From contig DASSDH010000150.1 of assembly GCA_035697245.1 (NCBI GenBank), positions 1 to 48,480 on the forward strand: a DNA stretch of 48,480 bases, read 5' to 3'. The notes beneath the pieces were generated by a model. That model did no database searches. It was not told the origin of the DNA and saw only the letters and a list, made by a program, of their open reading frames with translations. The position numbers and the translations under genes are program-made. This DNA is from JACVRX01 sp035697245. GTDB lineage: Bacteria; Actinomycetota; Actinomycetes; Jiangellales; Jiangellaceae. Below are positions 14,817 through 24,130 of the stretch, piece by piece; the first letter of the stretch is position 1, and each line of letters starts with the position of its first letter.

Positions 14817-16046
14817 TCAGCCACGAACCAGCCGACTGTGCCAGACATGCGCTGAGGAGTCGGTGAGGGAGGCCACCTGGTCCACGATCACCCGCAACCG
14901 CCCTCCATCGTCGCGGGCCATCGACCAATCGGCTCGGAAGGAGGGGTCGAGGCTCTCCGGGGCGCTGGCGTGCAGTTCGGCAACCAACTCGTGCAGCATC
15001 TCTCGCTGTTTCGTGTAGAGCGGCGCCCGGTCCGACGCCGTCATCACGTAGACAGCCGCCAGACCCTTCAGCACCGCCACCTCGAGCTGTGTTGCGCGCG
15101 GGACGACGAGGTCGGCGGCAAAGCGTGTCAACTGACCGCCGCCATAGGCAGCGTGAGTCGCGGACTGGGCGTCGGCGGCAAATCGGCCGATCAGCTGGCT
15201 CGTCATGTCCTTCAGTGCCGCAAGGGTTCGCCGCCCGCCGTCGAACCCGCCGACCCAGTACGGCAGCGCTCGCAGCCCGTCGAGTGCGTCGAGCACTTCC
15301 TCGGGCGACGTGTCGTCGTCGAGATACCAGTCACACGTCAGCTCGGCGACTCTCGCCCGCTCGACGGGGTCGACGACAACCGCATCCGGACCCAGCCGCT
15401 CGGCCACGATTGCGTCCTCCACGTCGTGCACGCTGTAGGCGACGTCGTCGGCGAAGTCCATCACCTGCGCTTCCAGGCACCGCCGCTCCCCCGGCGCTCC
15501 GATGCGCATCCACGAGAACACCTCGGCGTCGTCGAGATAGACCCCGAACTTGGCGCTGCCTTCTGCGCGAAGCCACGGGTACTTCGTCGCCGCGTCGAGG
15601 CTCGCCCGGGTGAGGTTGAGCCCGGCCGGGCGGGCGTCCGGATGCACCGCCTTCGCCTCCAGCCGGGTCAGCAGTCGTAGGGTCTGGGCATTCCCTTCGA
15701 AGCCGCCGATGTCGGCTGCAATCTCGTTCAACGCGGTCTCGCCGTTGTGGCCGAACGGCGGGTGCCCCAGGTCGTGCGCCAGGCAGGCGGTGTCGACAAC
15801 GTCGGGGTCGCAGCCGAGCGCCTTGCCCAGCTCCCGGCCGACCTGCGCCACCTCCAGTGAATGGGTCAGCCGGTTGCGGACGAAATCGTCCGTTCCGGGC
15901 GCGACCACCTGGGTCTTGGCGGCCAGCCGACGGAGCGATGCGGAGTGGACGACCCGGGCGCGGTCACGTTCGAAGGCCGTCCGCTCCGACCGCTTCGGCG
16001 GCTCGGGCGCCCACCGGTCGCGGTCGCTGTCCTGGTAGCCGCTCAT
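14817..16046 (-). CDS. dgt: Deoxyguanosinetriphosphate triphosphohydrolase-like protein
   Basis: This 409-residue HD-domain enzyme hydrolyses dNTPs to the nucleoside and triphosphate. Metal ligands are visible as His62 (THSLEVAQVG), His91-Asp92 (CLAHDLGHPPFGH) and the distant Asp in FADDVAYSVHD. The N-terminal block SERTAFERDRARVVHSASLRRLAAKTQV is typical of the actinobacterial branch, which has preferred roles in dNTP pool control. The ATG at 16046 is chosen because the upstream extension of 20 residues is unlike the family. It is followed by the flavoprotein and dnaG on the same strand. A perfect 11-bp inverted repeat sits directly upstream. Confidence 0.95.
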   Translation of the reverse strand: MSGYQDSDRDRWAPEPPKRSERTAFERDRARVVHSASLRRLAAKTQVVAPGTDDFVRNRLTHSLEVAQVGRELGKALGCDPDVVDTACLAHDLGHPPFGHNGETALNEIAADIGGFEGNAQTLRLLTRLEAKAVHPDARPAGLNLTRASLDAATKYPWLRAEGSAKFGVYLDDAEVFSWMRIGAPGERRCLEAQVMDFADDVAYSVHDVEDAIVAERLGPDAVVVDPVERARVAELTCDWYLDDDTSPEEVLDALDGLRALPYWVGGFDGGRRTLAALKDMTSQLIGRFAADAQSATHAAYGGGQLTRFAADLVVPRATQLEVAVLKGLAAVYVMTASDRAPLYTKQREMLHELVAELHASAPESLDPSFRADWSMARDDGGRLRVIVDQVASLTDSSAHVWHSRLVRG

Positions 16047-16061
16047 CACGCATCGTTTCCG

Positions 16062-16111
16062 CGATCTTGCGCCGATTACGGCGATTCGAACGGCCGAACC
16101 GCGCAAGATCG
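16062..16111. repeat. Long perfect inverted repeat between ppdK and dgt
   Basis: CGATCTTGCGC (16062-16072) and GCGCAAGATCG (16101-16111) are perfect 11-bp arms around a 28-bp loop that can itself fold. It lies between the stop of ppdK (16119) and the start of dgt (16046). There is no T-run, so it may be a terminator of the actinobacterial type, an untranslated-region fold, or a dispersed repeat. Confidence 0.6.
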
Positions 16112-16118
16112 GCCGCAG

Positions 16119-18827
16119 TCAGCGGCTGTCGCTGCCTCCAGCCCGGCCCGCGTGGACGGAGGCACGCCCAGCCTCCAGACGGGCGATCGGAACCCGGAAC
16201 GGGGAGCACGACACGTAGTCCAGCCCGACGGACTCGAAGAAGTGGATCGAATCCGGGTCACCGCCGTGCTCGCCGCAGATGCCGAGCTTGAGTTCCGGCC
16301 GTGCCTTGCGGCCCTGCTCGACCGCCGTCGACACCAGCGCGCCGACACCATCGACGTCGAGCGACTCGAACGGGCTCACCCCGAAGATGCCGTTCTCCAG
16401 GTATTCGGTGAAGAAGGACGCCTCGACGTCGTCGCGGGAGAAGCCCCACGTCGTCTGGGTGAGGTCGTTGGTTCCGAAGGAGAAGAAGTCGGCTGCCTCC
16501 GCGATCTGGCCCGCGGTGACACACGCCCGCGGCAGCTCGATCATGGTGCCGATGAGGAACGACAGATCGACTCCTGAATCTGCGGCGACCTCCGCGACGG
16601 TCGCCACGGCCATCTCACGGATGGATTCCAGCTCCTGCACTGCTGCTACGAGCGGCACCATGATCTCCGGCTGCGGATCCAGCCCGCGTTTCAGCAGGGT
16701 CGCTGCCGCTTCGGCGATGGCCCGCACCTGTAGCGAGAACAGTCCCGGCACGACGAGCCCGAGCCGAACCCCGCGCATCCCGAGCATCGGGTTCTGCTCG
16801 TGCAGCCGCTGCACCTCGGACAACAGCGCCGCGGCCTCCTTGTCCGGCTCGCCGGTAGCCTCGCCAACAGCCACCTGGACAGAGAGCTCGGTGTAATCGG
16901 GCAGGAACTCGTGCAACGGCGGGTCCAGCAGCCGGATGGTCACCGGATAGCCGTCCATCGCCTCAAGGATCTCGGTGAAGTCCTGCCGTTGAGGCGGCAA
17001 CAGTTCGGCCAGCGCGCGGCTACGCTCGTCGTCCGTCTGCGCGAGAATCACCCGCTCGACGATCTTCCGGCGGTCGCCGAGGAACATGTGCTCGGTGCGG
17101 CACAGGCCGATCCCCTTGGCACCGAGGACGCGGGCACGCTGTGCATCTTCGGGGGTATCGGCGTTGGCCCGGACGCCGAGCCGACGCCGCTCGTCCGCGC
17201 GGGTCATCAGCCGCTGGACGGCACTCACGACCTCCGCTTCGATCTCGGACAGGCCTTGTGGTTCGTTGCCCTGCAGTGCTCCGACAACTGCGCTCGGGAC
17301 GACAGGCACCTCGCCGAGGAACACCTCGCCCGTTCCGCCATCGATGGAGATGACGTCGCCTTCGCTCACCCGGACGCCGTCGCCCGTGGTGAACTCGCGC
17401 GCGGCGTGGTCGACGCGCAGGGCTTCAGCACCGACGACACAGGTGCGACCCATGCCACGGGCAACTACGGCCGCATGACTGGTCTTGCCACCACGGGAGG
17501 TCAGGATGCCCTTGGCAGCGACCATTCCCCGCAGGTCGTCGGGGTTGGTCTCCCGGCGGACCAGGATGACGATCTCACCCCGGTCGGCCCAGTCGGCGGC
17601 CCGTTGCGAGTCAAAGACGGCCTTGCCGACAGCGGCGCCAGGACTCGCGGCCATGCCTTTGCCGATCAGCTCGCGCGGGGCCTGCGGGTCGAACTGCGGG
17701 AACAGCAACATGGCGAGCTGGTCGCCCGTGACCCGCGACAGTGCCTCGTCCTCGTCGATGAGCCCCTCGTCGACGAGTTCCCCGGCAATGCGGAACGCCG
17801 CAGCGGCGGTGCGCTTGCCGACGCGGGTCTGCAGCATCCACAGCTTGCCGCGCTCGATCGTGAACTCGATGTCGCAGAGGTCCTGGTAGTGCCGCTCCAG
17901 CGTCGACATGATCTCCAAGAGCTGGTCGTAGGAGATCTTGTCCAACTGCTCGAGCTCGGCCAAAGAGAGGGTGTTCCGGATCCCTGCCACGACATCCTCA
18001 CCCTGGGCGTTCGGCAGGTAGTCGCCGTACACGCCCTGCTGGCCGGTCGCTGGGTCCCTGGTGAACGCCACACCGGTGCCGGAGTCGGGACCCATGTTCC
18101 CGAACACCATCGCGACGATGTTGACCGCGGTCCCGAGGTCCTCAGGAATCCGCTCCTGCCGGCGGTAAAGCCTGGCCCGCTCCGTGTTCCACGAGTCGAA
18201 CACTGCGCGCACAGCGAGGTCGAGTTGCTCTCGCGGGTTCTGCGGGAAGTCCCGGCCCGACTCATTGCGGACGACCTGATTGAACTCGTCCACCAGTTTC
18301 CGCAGGTCATCGACGTCGAGATCGACGTCGGATTCGACGCCCTTGGCCTGCTTCGCCTGGTCGAGCCGCTCCTCGAAGCGGTCGCCGTCGATGCCCAGCA
18401 CGGTCTTGCCGAACATCTGCAGTAGCCGTCGATAGGAGTCCCAGGCGAATCGATCGTCGCCGGCAATGGACGCGAGGCCCTCGACCGACTCGTCGGTGAG
18501 CCCGACGTTGAGGACGGTGTCCATCATCCCCGGCATGGAGAACTTCGCACCGGATCGGACAGAGACCAGCAGCGGATCCTGGGGATCTCCCAGTCGCTTG
18601 CCCATGCGTTCTTCCAAGGCAGCCAGGTGACTTTCGACCTCACCGGCCAGGCTTTCAGGCTCGCTGCCGGCCGCCAGATAGTGCCGGCACGCTTCGGTGG
18701 TGATCGTGAACCCGGGGGGGACCGGCAGCCCCAAGTTCGTCATCTCGGCAAGGTTGGCTCCCTTACCACCGAGCAGGTCCTTTTTGTCTTTGCTGCCTTG
18801 CGAGAAGTCGAAGACGTACTGCGGCAC
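16119..18827 (-). CDS. ppdK: Pyruvate, phosphate dikinase
   Basis: This 902-residue enzyme interconverts pyruvate, ATP and phosphate with PEP, AMP and pyrophosphate. The N-terminal ATP-grasp domain (KKDLLGGKGANLAEM near residue 15, VSVRSGAKFSMPGMMDT near 90) is followed by the swivelling domain with the phospho-accepting His near residue 450 (TSRGGKTSHAAVVARG). The C-terminal PEP/pyruvate barrel includes GLCRTEHMFLG, GTMIELPRACV, SFGTNDLTQTT and the catalytic cysteine region GICGEHGGDP. The length is normal for the family. GTG at 18827 follows GGAGGG with good spacing. Its placement between dusB and dgt suggests co-expression with housekeeping genes; no regulatory protein (RP) gene is seen here. 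Confidence 0.97.
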   Translation of the reverse strand: MPQYVFDFSQGSKDKKDLLGGKGANLAEMTNLGLPVPPGFTITTEACRHYLAAGSEPESLAGEVESHLAALEERMGKRLGDPQDPLLVSVRSGAKFSMPGMMDTVLNVGLTDESVEGLASIAGDDRFAWDSYRRLLQMFGKTVLGIDGDRFEERLDQAKQAKGVESDVDLDVDDLRKLVDEFNQVVRNESGRDFPQNPREQLDLAVRAVFDSWNTERARLYRRQERIPEDLGTAVNIVAMVFGNMGPDSGTGVAFTRDPATGQQGVYGDYLPNAQGEDVVAGIRNTLSLAELEQLDKISYDQLLEIMSTLERHYQDLCDIEFTIERGKLWMLQTRVGKRTAAAAFRIAGELVDEGLIDEDEALSRVTGDQLAMLLFPQFDPQAPRELIGKGMAASPGAAVGKAVFDSQRAADWADRGEIVILVRRETNPDDLRGMVAAKGILTSRGGKTSHAAVVARGMGRTCVVGAEALRVDHAAREFTTGDGVRVSEGDVISIDGGTGEVFLGEVPVVPSAVVGALQGNEPQGLSEIEAEVVSAVQRLMTRADERRRLGVRANADTPEDAQRARVLGAKGIGLCRTEHMFLGDRRKIVERVILAQTDDERSRALAELLPPQRQDFTEILEAMDGYPVTIRLLDPPLHEFLPDYTELSVQVAVGEATGEPDKEAAALLSEVQRLHEQNPMLGMRGVRLGLVVPGLFSLQVRAIAEAAATLLKRGLDPQPEIMVPLVAAVQELESIREMAVATVAEVAADSGVDLSFLIGTMIELPRACVTAGQIAEAADFFSFGTNDLTQTTWGFSRDDVEASFFTEYLENGIFGVSPFESLDVDGVGALVSTAVEQGRKARPELKLGICGEHGGDPDSIHFFESVGLDYVSCSPFRVPIARLEAGRASVHAGRAGGSDSR

Positions 18828-18912
18828 AGGTCGGCCCTCCGTGAGCGTGCGATCTGGCCGGAGCCTAGCCGGTCGCCGCTTGACGCCTGCTCCCCGTTCC
18901 GTGCTGTGACTG

Positions 18913-20055
18913 TCAGCCGCCGGATATGCCGAGTTCCGCGTTGGCCAGACTGACCGTGGCGCCGTCGGCGTCGTCGAGCCAACCGTGGGGCAGCACGACA
19001 GCGCGCGGGCTGCCCTGTCGGCCTCGAGGTGTGCCGATCTCGGTGATCGGGAAGGGCTGAGCCGGGTCGAGCCGGGCCAGCAGCGCGTCGAGCTCCGCCA
19101 GAGTCGACACCATGCCGAGCGGCGCCCGGACCTCCGGCCCGACCGCGAATCCCTTGAGGTACCACGCCATGTGTTTGCGCATGTCGCGCAGCCCGCGGTC
19201 CTCCCCCAGCAAGTCAGCCAGCAGTTCCGCGTGCCGGCGGATCATGGCAGCAACCTCGCCCGATGACGGCAGAGCCGGCGCGGGCAGCCCGGCAAACGCA
19301 GCCGCCAGATCGCGGAACAGCCAGGGCCGACCGAGACAGCCGCGACCGACGACAACTCCGTCCGCTCCGGTGCGCTCTATCAACCGCAGTGCGTCGGCGG
19401 CCTCCCAGATGTCGCCGTTGCCGAGGACGGGAATCTCGACGTGCCCTTTCAGCCGGGCGATCGACCCCCAGTCCGCGGCGCCGGAGTAGTGCTGCGCCGC
19501 CGTGCGTCCGTGTAGCGCAATCGCCGCGCAGCCGGCGTCCTGCGCGATCCGGCCGGCGTCAAGGTAGGTGAGGTTTTGCTCGTCGATCCCCTTCCGCGTC
19601 TTCATCGTCACGGGGATCCCGTGCGGAGCCGCTGCGGTCACCGCGGCCCGAAGGATTCGGTCGAGGAGTCCGCGTTTGAACGGCAACGCGGCGCCGCCGC
19701 CCCGGCGGGTGACCTTCGGAACTGGGCAGCCAAAGTTCAGGTCGACATGTGCCACCGCATGCTCGCCGGCCAGGATCCGCACGGCCTCGCCTACGTAGTG
19801 CGGGTCGACGCCATAGAGCTGCACCGAGCGAACCGTCTCGGTCGGATCGAACGCGAGCATGGACAGGGTCATCTCGTCACGTTCGACCACACCCCGGGAT
19901 GTGATCATTTCGCTGACGTACAGTCCGGCACCTTGCTCCGCGCACAGCCGCCGGAATGCCGCATTGGTGATTCCGGCCATCGGTGCCAGCACCACCGGTG
20001 GCACCACGTCGATGGGACCAAGCCGCAGCGGCCGGGTCAACGTCGACAGGGACAT
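18913..20055 (-). CDS. dusB: tRNA-dihydrouridine synthase B
   Basis: This 380-residue FMN enzyme reduces uridines in the D loop of tRNA. The TIM-barrel start VVLAPMAGITNAAFRRLC, the catalytic Cys110 (DLNFGCPVPKVTRRGGGAAL), the phosphate-binding GNGDIWEAADAL and the motif VVGRGCLGRPWLF are all present. A helical C-terminal domain follows. It lies directly upstream of ppdK on the same strand with an 85-bp gap. The start ATG gives the usual length. Confidence 0.95.
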   Translation of the reverse strand: MSLSTLTRPLRLGPIDVVPPVVLAPMAGITNAAFRRLCAEQGAGLYVSEMITSRGVVERDEMTLSMLAFDPTETVRSVQLYGVDPHYVGEAVRILAGEHAVAHVDLNFGCPVPKVTRRGGGAALPFKRGLLDRILRAAVTAAAPHGIPVTMKTRKGIDEQNLTYLDAGRIAQDAGCAAIALHGRTAAQHYSGAADWGSIARLKGHVEIPVLGNGDIWEAADALRLIERTGADGVVVGRGCLGRPWLFRDLAAAFAGLPAPALPSSGEVAAMIRRHAELLADLLGEDRGLRDMRKHMAWYLKGFAVGPEVRAPLGMVSTLAELDALLARLDPAQPFPITEIGTPRGRQGSPRAVVLPHGWLDDADGATVSLANAELGISGG

Positions 20056-20173
20056 CTGGCCATCTTGTCAATTGTCTCGGCCGAGTTCCTGGTCGTGACG
20101 ACGGGACGACGCCACACCGCCGCGTGGCCGCCCGTGACCCCGTGGGCCTGACCCGGCTCGCGGGAGTACTGAC

Positions 20174-20455
20174 TCAGCGGACAATGCGCGCGATCAGGGC
20201 CCCGATGGCGAGATACACCAACAGGCCGATGCCCCAATTGACCACGATTTCGCGCTCGGCGTTGTTCTGCGGGAACATGCCCTGGAACGGCGTCGTCAAG
20301 AAGTCGCCGACCGTGATGATCGCATTGACGATCATGTTGTCCTGGTTTGCGCCTGCGAGCAGCAGGATCATCGCCAGCGCGATGAAGGCGGCGATAATGC
20401 CGGTGATCACGAGCACGACCGTCGCGGCGGAATAGCGGGTCGCTGTGCGGAGCAT
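20174..20455 (-). CDS. Small two-helix membrane protein of unknown function
   Basis: This 93-residue protein has a long hydrophobic segment (AATVVLVITGIIAAFIALAM with following residues), a middle part that may be extracytoplasmic (ANQDNMIVNAIITVGDFLTTPFQGMF), and a second helix (VNWGIGLLVYLAIGALIARI). The ATG at 20455 has GAGAGGAC upstream. Similar small proteins occur widely in actinobacteria without a known role. It lies between dusB and glyS on the same strand. Confidence 0.75.
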   Translation of the reverse strand: MLRTATRYSAATVVLVITGIIAAFIALAMILLLAGANQDNMIVNAIITVGDFLTTPFQGMFPQNNAEREIVVNWGIGLLVYLAIGALIARIVR

Positions 20456-20529
20456 TCTCGTTGTCCTCTCAGGGGAGGCCACGGCGCTCCAGCCGTGACT
20501 GTTGACCACCTCTTGCCCCGCGGAGGTCA

Positions 20530-20544
20530 TCCGCGAAACGCGGA
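20530..20544 (-). terminator. Hairpin just downstream of glyS
   Basis: TCCGCG-AAA-CGCGGA forms a perfect six-pair stem beginning eight bases after the glyS stop. There is no T-run, so it would be a terminator of the T-less kind reported for GC-rich actinobacteria; the call is tentative. Confidence 0.4.
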
Positions 20545-20551
20545 GGTCGGG

Positions 20552-21937
20552 TCAACAGGCAGGGAGCTGCTCGCCGAGGTAACGCTCGACCCGGTCGATG
20601 CCGATGCGATCCTGACGCATCGAGTCGCGTTCGCGGACCGTCACGGCGTCGTCATCCAGAGTGTCGAAGTCGACGGTCGCGCAGTACGGCGTGCCGATCT
20701 CGTCCTGCCGCCGGTACCGACGGCCGATCGCACCGGCGTCGTCGAACTCGACGTTCCACCGGGAGCGCAGCCGCGCTGCGAGATCTCTTGCTTTCGGTGA
20801 GAGGTCGGCGTGCCGCGACAACGGCAGCACTGCGACCTTCACCGGCGCGAGCCGGACGTCGAATCGCAGCACGCTTCGCTTGTCCACTCCACCTTTGGTG
20901 TTCGGCGCCTCGTCCATGTCGTAGGCGTCGAGAAGGAACGCCAATACCGACCGGGTGAGACCGGCCGCTGGCTCGATGACGTATGGCGTCCAGCGCTCAC
21001 CCTTGTCCTGGTCGAAGTACGTCAGGTCGACACCCGCGTGCTTGCTGTGCGTGGTCAGGTCGAAGTCGGTGCGGTTGGCGATGCCTTCCAGCTCGGAGAA
21101 CTCGGTGCCGCCGAAGCCGAAGCGGTATTCGAGGTCAACGGTGCGCTTGGAGTAATGCGAGAGCTTCTCCTTGGGGTGCTCGAAGTACCGCAGGTTCTCG
21201 GGCTTGATGCCGAGACCGACGTACCAGTCGAAGCGCTCCTTCAGCCAGTACTCGTGCCATTCCTCGTCGGTGCCGGGCTCGACGAAGTACTCGAGTTCCA
21301 TCATCTCGAACTCGCGGGTACGGAAGATGAAGTTGCCCGGCGTGATCTCGTTGCGGAAGCCCTTACCCACCTGGGCGATGCCGAACGGCGGCTTGCGGCG
21401 GGAGGAGTTCATGACCGACAGGAAGTTGGTAAAGATCCCCTGGGCGGTCTCCGGGCGGAGATAGTGCAGCCCCTCGTCTGACTCCACCGGGCCGAGATAC
21501 GTCTTGAGCAGGCCGTTGAACATCCTCGGTTCGGTGAACTTGCCTTTGACGCCACAGTCGGGGCAGTTGATGTCCTCGAGGCCGTTCTTCGGCAGGTGCC
21601 CGTGTTTGGCTTCGTAGGCCTCCTCGAGCTGGTCGGCGCGGAACCGGTGATGACAGTTGTGGCACTCGGTGAGCGGGTCGACGAACGCGTCGACGTGACC
21701 GGAGGCCACCCACACCTCGCGCGGGAGGATGACCGCGCTGTCGATGCCGACGACGTCTTCACGCATCTGCACCGTCGAGCGCCACCACTGTCGCCGGATG
21801 TTTTCCTTGAGCTCGACACCCAGCGGGCCGTAGTCCCAGGCGGACCTTGTACCGCCGTAGATCTCTCCGGTCGGGTAGACGAAACCGCGGCGCTTGGCGA
21901 GCGAGACGATCGAGTCGATGCTGTGGTCGGCGGCCAC
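20552..21937 (-). CDS. glyS: Glycyl-tRNA synthetase (dimeric alpha2 type)
   Basis: This 461-residue class II synthetase charges tRNA-Gly. The N-terminal SLAKRRGFVYPTGEIYGGTRSAWDYGPLGVELK, motif 2 region (QVGKGFRNEITP, then FRTREFEMMELEYF) and motif 3 (AAGLTRSVLAFLLDAYD) are visible. A zinc-binding set of cysteines (ECHNCHHRF and NCPDCGVKG) lies near residues 94-145. A C-terminal anticodon-binding domain ends the protein (LAPVKVAVLPLS). The neighbourhood glyS-znu-uppS-recO is conserved across actinobacteria. The length is that of the alpha2 form, so no separate beta subunit is expected. Confidence 0.97.
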   Translation of the reverse strand: MAADHSIDSIVSLAKRRGFVYPTGEIYGGTRSAWDYGPLGVELKENIRRQWWRSTVQMREDVVGIDSAVILPREVWVASGHVDAFVDPLTECHNCHHRFRADQLEEAYEAKHGHLPKNGLEDINCPDCGVKGKFTEPRMFNGLLKTYLGPVESDEGLHYLRPETAQGIFTNFLSVMNSSRRKPPFGIAQVGKGFRNEITPGNFIFRTREFEMMELEYFVEPGTDEEWHEYWLKERFDWYVGLGIKPENLRYFEHPKEKLSHYSKRTVDLEYRFGFGGTEFSELEGIANRTDFDLTTHSKHAGVDLTYFDQDKGERWTPYVIEPAAGLTRSVLAFLLDAYDMDEAPNTKGGVDKRSVLRFDVRLAPVKVAVLPLSRHADLSPKARDLAARLRSRWNVEFDDAGAIGRRYRRQDEIGTPYCATVDFDTLDDDAVTVRERDSMRQDRIGIDRVERYLGEQLPAC

Positions 21938-22023
21938 GGGGTGGTCACTCCATCCGGCTGGCGGTCGGCGAGGTCGGGCGGACGCACCAGAGTACCCAGC
22001 CGCCAGATGATCATGTCGAGCTT

Positions 22024-22039
22024 GCCTGCCTCGGCAGGC
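22024..22039 (-). terminator. Possible hairpin downstream of yibE/F gene
   Basis: GCCTGCC-TC-GGCAGGC can form a seven-pair stem starting about 16 bases after the yibE/F stop (22055). The loop is very tight and no T-run follows, so this is a weak call. Confidence 0.3.
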
Positions 22040-22054
22040 GCGCAGTCGACTTGA

Positions 22055-23257
22055 TCACGGGACCGGGACGTGGGCGGCTGCGTGTGCGCGGCGGAGCCGT
22101 GGGGCCCGGGGCCGCTCACGGACAACCAGAGCTGCCACCATCGTCGTCACCGGGACGGCCGCGACGATGCCCAGCCCGCCGACGAGAGCGCGCACGACTT
22201 CCTGGGCCACCAACTCCGTCGTCACCGTGTCGAGCGGGCCCTGTCCGGACCCGGCAAAGAGCAGCAGCAATGTCAGCGACGCACCGGCGTAGGCAAGCAC
22301 CAAGGTGTTCACGGCTGCCGAGACGTGCTCGCGGCCGATCCGGAGTCCGGCGGAGAACAACGTCCGCCGCGATGCCGCTGGGTCGGCGTGGGCAAGCTCC
22401 CAGACGGCCGCGGTCTGCGTCACCGTGACGTCGTCGAGCACACCGAGAGCGCCGATCACCAGCCCCGCGAGTAGCAAGCCCCGCAGGTCGATGCTCTCCC
22501 CCAATATGGCCAGGAAGGGAGCGGAGTCGTCGGCCAGGCCGGTGAACCGGCCGGCGTTGGTGAACAACAGACCGAGCAGGCCGGTCAGGCTCAAGCTGAT
22601 CAATGTCCCTAGCAGCGATACAGACGTCCGCAGCGAGACACCGTGGGACAGATACAGCGTACAGATCATGATCGCCGACGCCCCGACAACGGCGACCGCG
22701 AGCGGCGGTTGACCATCGAGCAGCGCGGGCAACACGAACACGATGAGGATCACAACGGACAACGCGAGGCTGGCGAGCGCGAGAAGCCCACGCCACCGCG
22801 ACAGCGCGATAACAGCCAGCGCAAATGTGACGGCGAGCGCAAGCAGCGGCCACGCCCGCTGCTGGTCTATCAGCTCGTAGCGACTCTCGATCGGCTGATC
22901 CGCCGCCGCACCGATGACGACGGCGTCGCCAACCTGGAACACTGGCGCCGCTTCGCCGAACGGCAGCGGTATCACGACGTCGATGCCCTGGTCCGGCCCC
23001 GAGTCGATCCGCACGGTCGCTTCTAGGCACGCCTCACCGGACTCGGGGTCAGCGGGCGCCGGACATTCCTGGATGTCGAGGATGGTCGCGTCGGCTCGCT
23101 GGGCCGCTTCGATCCGCGGTCGGTCTCCTTCGGGCCAGAGCAGGACCATCCCGACGATCGTGGCGAGGATCAGCGGCAGCAGGATCACGACGATGGTCCT
23201 CCGCACCGTCGGTGCGGAGGGCAGCCCGGCCTCGCCGGCATGCTGACCGTGCGTCAT
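22055..23257 (-). CDS. YibE/F family membrane protein
   Basis: This 400-residue protein has an N-terminal helix (about 20-42, IVVILLPLILATIVGMVLL), an extracytoplasmic beta-rich domain (about 45-130), then seven or so membrane helices. The family motif GALGVLDDVTVTQ lies near residue 275, and the region IGREHVSAAVNTLVLAYAGASL follows. YibE/F proteins are widespread but their substrate is not established. The start ATG overlaps the stop of the preceding small gene by four bases (ATGA), so the two are translationally coupled. Confidence 0.88.
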   Translation of the reverse strand: MTHGQHAGEAGLPSAPTVRRTIVVILLPLILATIVGMVLLWPEGDRPRIEAAQRADATILDIQECPAPADPESGEACLEATVRIDSGPDQGIDVVIPLPFGEAAPVFQVGDAVVIGAAADQPIESRYELIDQQRAWPLLALAVTFALAVIALSRWRGLLALASLALSVVILIVFVLPALLDGQPPLAVAVVGASAIMICTLYLSHGVSLRTSVSLLGTLISLSLTGLLGLLFTNAGRFTGLADDSAPFLAILGESIDLRGLLLAGLVIGALGVLDDVTVTQTAAVWELAHADPAASRRTLFSAGLRIGREHVSAAVNTLVLAYAGASLTLLLLFAGSGQGPLDTVTTELVAQEVVRALVGGLGIVAAVPVTTMVAALVVRERPRAPRLRRAHAAAHVPVP

Positions 23258-23631
23258 CGGCGGTCGAAGTCGGTCGCGACGGTTGGAGCGGCTGCCTCAC
23301 CGACGCCGACGACGTCGGCGTCAGCTGCCAGTGCGGAGCCGACGCCCGCGCCATCGGTCAGCAGTTCGAACGCGGTCGGCTCGTCGAGCGCCGTAGCGAG
23401 CAACGGCATTACGGCCATCTTGACCTCGGCTGCCGACAGTGCGCGCCGGTACGACCCGACGCCGTCCCACTCGGCTGTCACGACCCAGAGCGTCGGGTCG
23501 TCGACGGCACGCCCCACGTGGCCGGTCCGCCAGCCGGCGCACGTCGAGAGAACTGCCAATACCGACTGCGCCCTGGGCAGAAACGCCGTCGCTTCGCTCG
23601 GATCGACTCGGTAGCGGGTCACGACCAGCAT
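23254..23631 (-). CDS. Small dimeric alpha/beta-barrel (antibiotic biosynthesis monooxygenase-like) protein
   Basis: This 125-residue protein starts MLVVTRYRVDPSEATAFL and contains GWRTGHVGRAVDDPTLWVVTAEWDGVGSYRRAL, the beta-alpha-beta pattern of the ABM fold. Such proteins range from heme-degrading enzymes to monooxygenases and often have no known activity. No catalytic residues can be assigned here. The ATG at 23631 follows GCGAGGAGCGCA. The last base pairs overlap the yibE/F start (ATGA). A C-terminal Ala/Val/Gly-rich tail (about 95-125) is atypical. Confidence 0.75.
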   Translation of the reverse strand: MLVVTRYRVDPSEATAFLPRAQSVLAVLSTCAGWRTGHVGRAVDDPTLWVVTAEWDGVGSYRRALSAAEVKMAVMPLLATALDEPTAFELLTDGAGVGSALAADADVVGVGEAAAPTVATDFDRR

Positions 23632-23700
23632 TGCGCTCCTCGCGGGTGCGGGACCATGGTGGCGTCTCACCGTACGACCTTCGATCGCGCGAGGAGCACC

Positions 23701-24111
23701 GTGTCCACCAACCGTCCCCGTCGGCGCCGCACGGCAAACCGACGGCCAAGCGCCCCGACAGCCAGGACACGTAATCCCAAGCCGACTACACCGCGGCGTC
23801 GAGAGCCTGCACCTCCAGCGGCCGCGGGCGGAATGCGCAGTGCTATTGAGCGGGCCAGCTCGCGAGCGTTGACGACATTGACCCAGGCGCCACGCTGGCT
23901 CGTTGGACTGGGAGCAGCGGCCGCGCTGCTCGGCGGCCTGATGGCGCCCTCGCCGTGGGGACCCTTGCTGCTGGGCCTGGTCACGTTATTCATTGCGTGG
24001 CTGCTCGTGCTGGCCTGGCCTGCCCTGGACGGCCGAGGCAAGGCGACCCGGTCGGCGGTCCTCGTCCTCCTCATAGCCACAACCATCGCCCGAGCGGTGG
24101 GCGTCTTGTAA
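23701..24111 (+). CDS. DUF6703-like basic membrane protein
   Basis: This 136-residue protein starts with GTG at 23701 behind a good GAGGAG. The N-terminal 50 residues are extremely basic and proline-rich (RPRRRRTANRRPSAPTART). Two membrane helices follow (WLVGLGAAAALLGGLMA with the next stretch PWGPLLLGLVTLFIAWLLVL), then a third (SAVLVLLIATTIARAVGV). This matches small DUF6703-type proteins of actinobacteria, which are uncharacterised. The basic tail could bind nucleic acid or phospholipid (inference). It is divergent from the ABM-like gene and precedes the znuA promoter by 20 bp. Confidence 0.75.
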   Translation: MSTNRPRRRRTANRRPSAPTARTRNPKPTTPRRREPAPPAAAGGMRSAIERASSRALTTLTQAPRWLVGLGAAAALLGGLMAPSPWGPLLLGLVTLFIAWLLVLAWPALDGRGKATRSAVLVLLIATTIARAVGVL

Positions 24112-24130
24112 CGCGCTCAACGGCCGACAG

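Noticed and set aside
16800..18425. 541-codon plus-strand frame opposite ppdK
   Set aside because: Lies fully inside the conserved ppdK gene, shows no family features and is rich in His, Arg and Pro, as expected of a shadow frame.
20530..22039. Strong rho-independent terminators after glyS and yibE/F
   Set aside because: Stems exist but no T-run follows; they are listed as weak candidates only.
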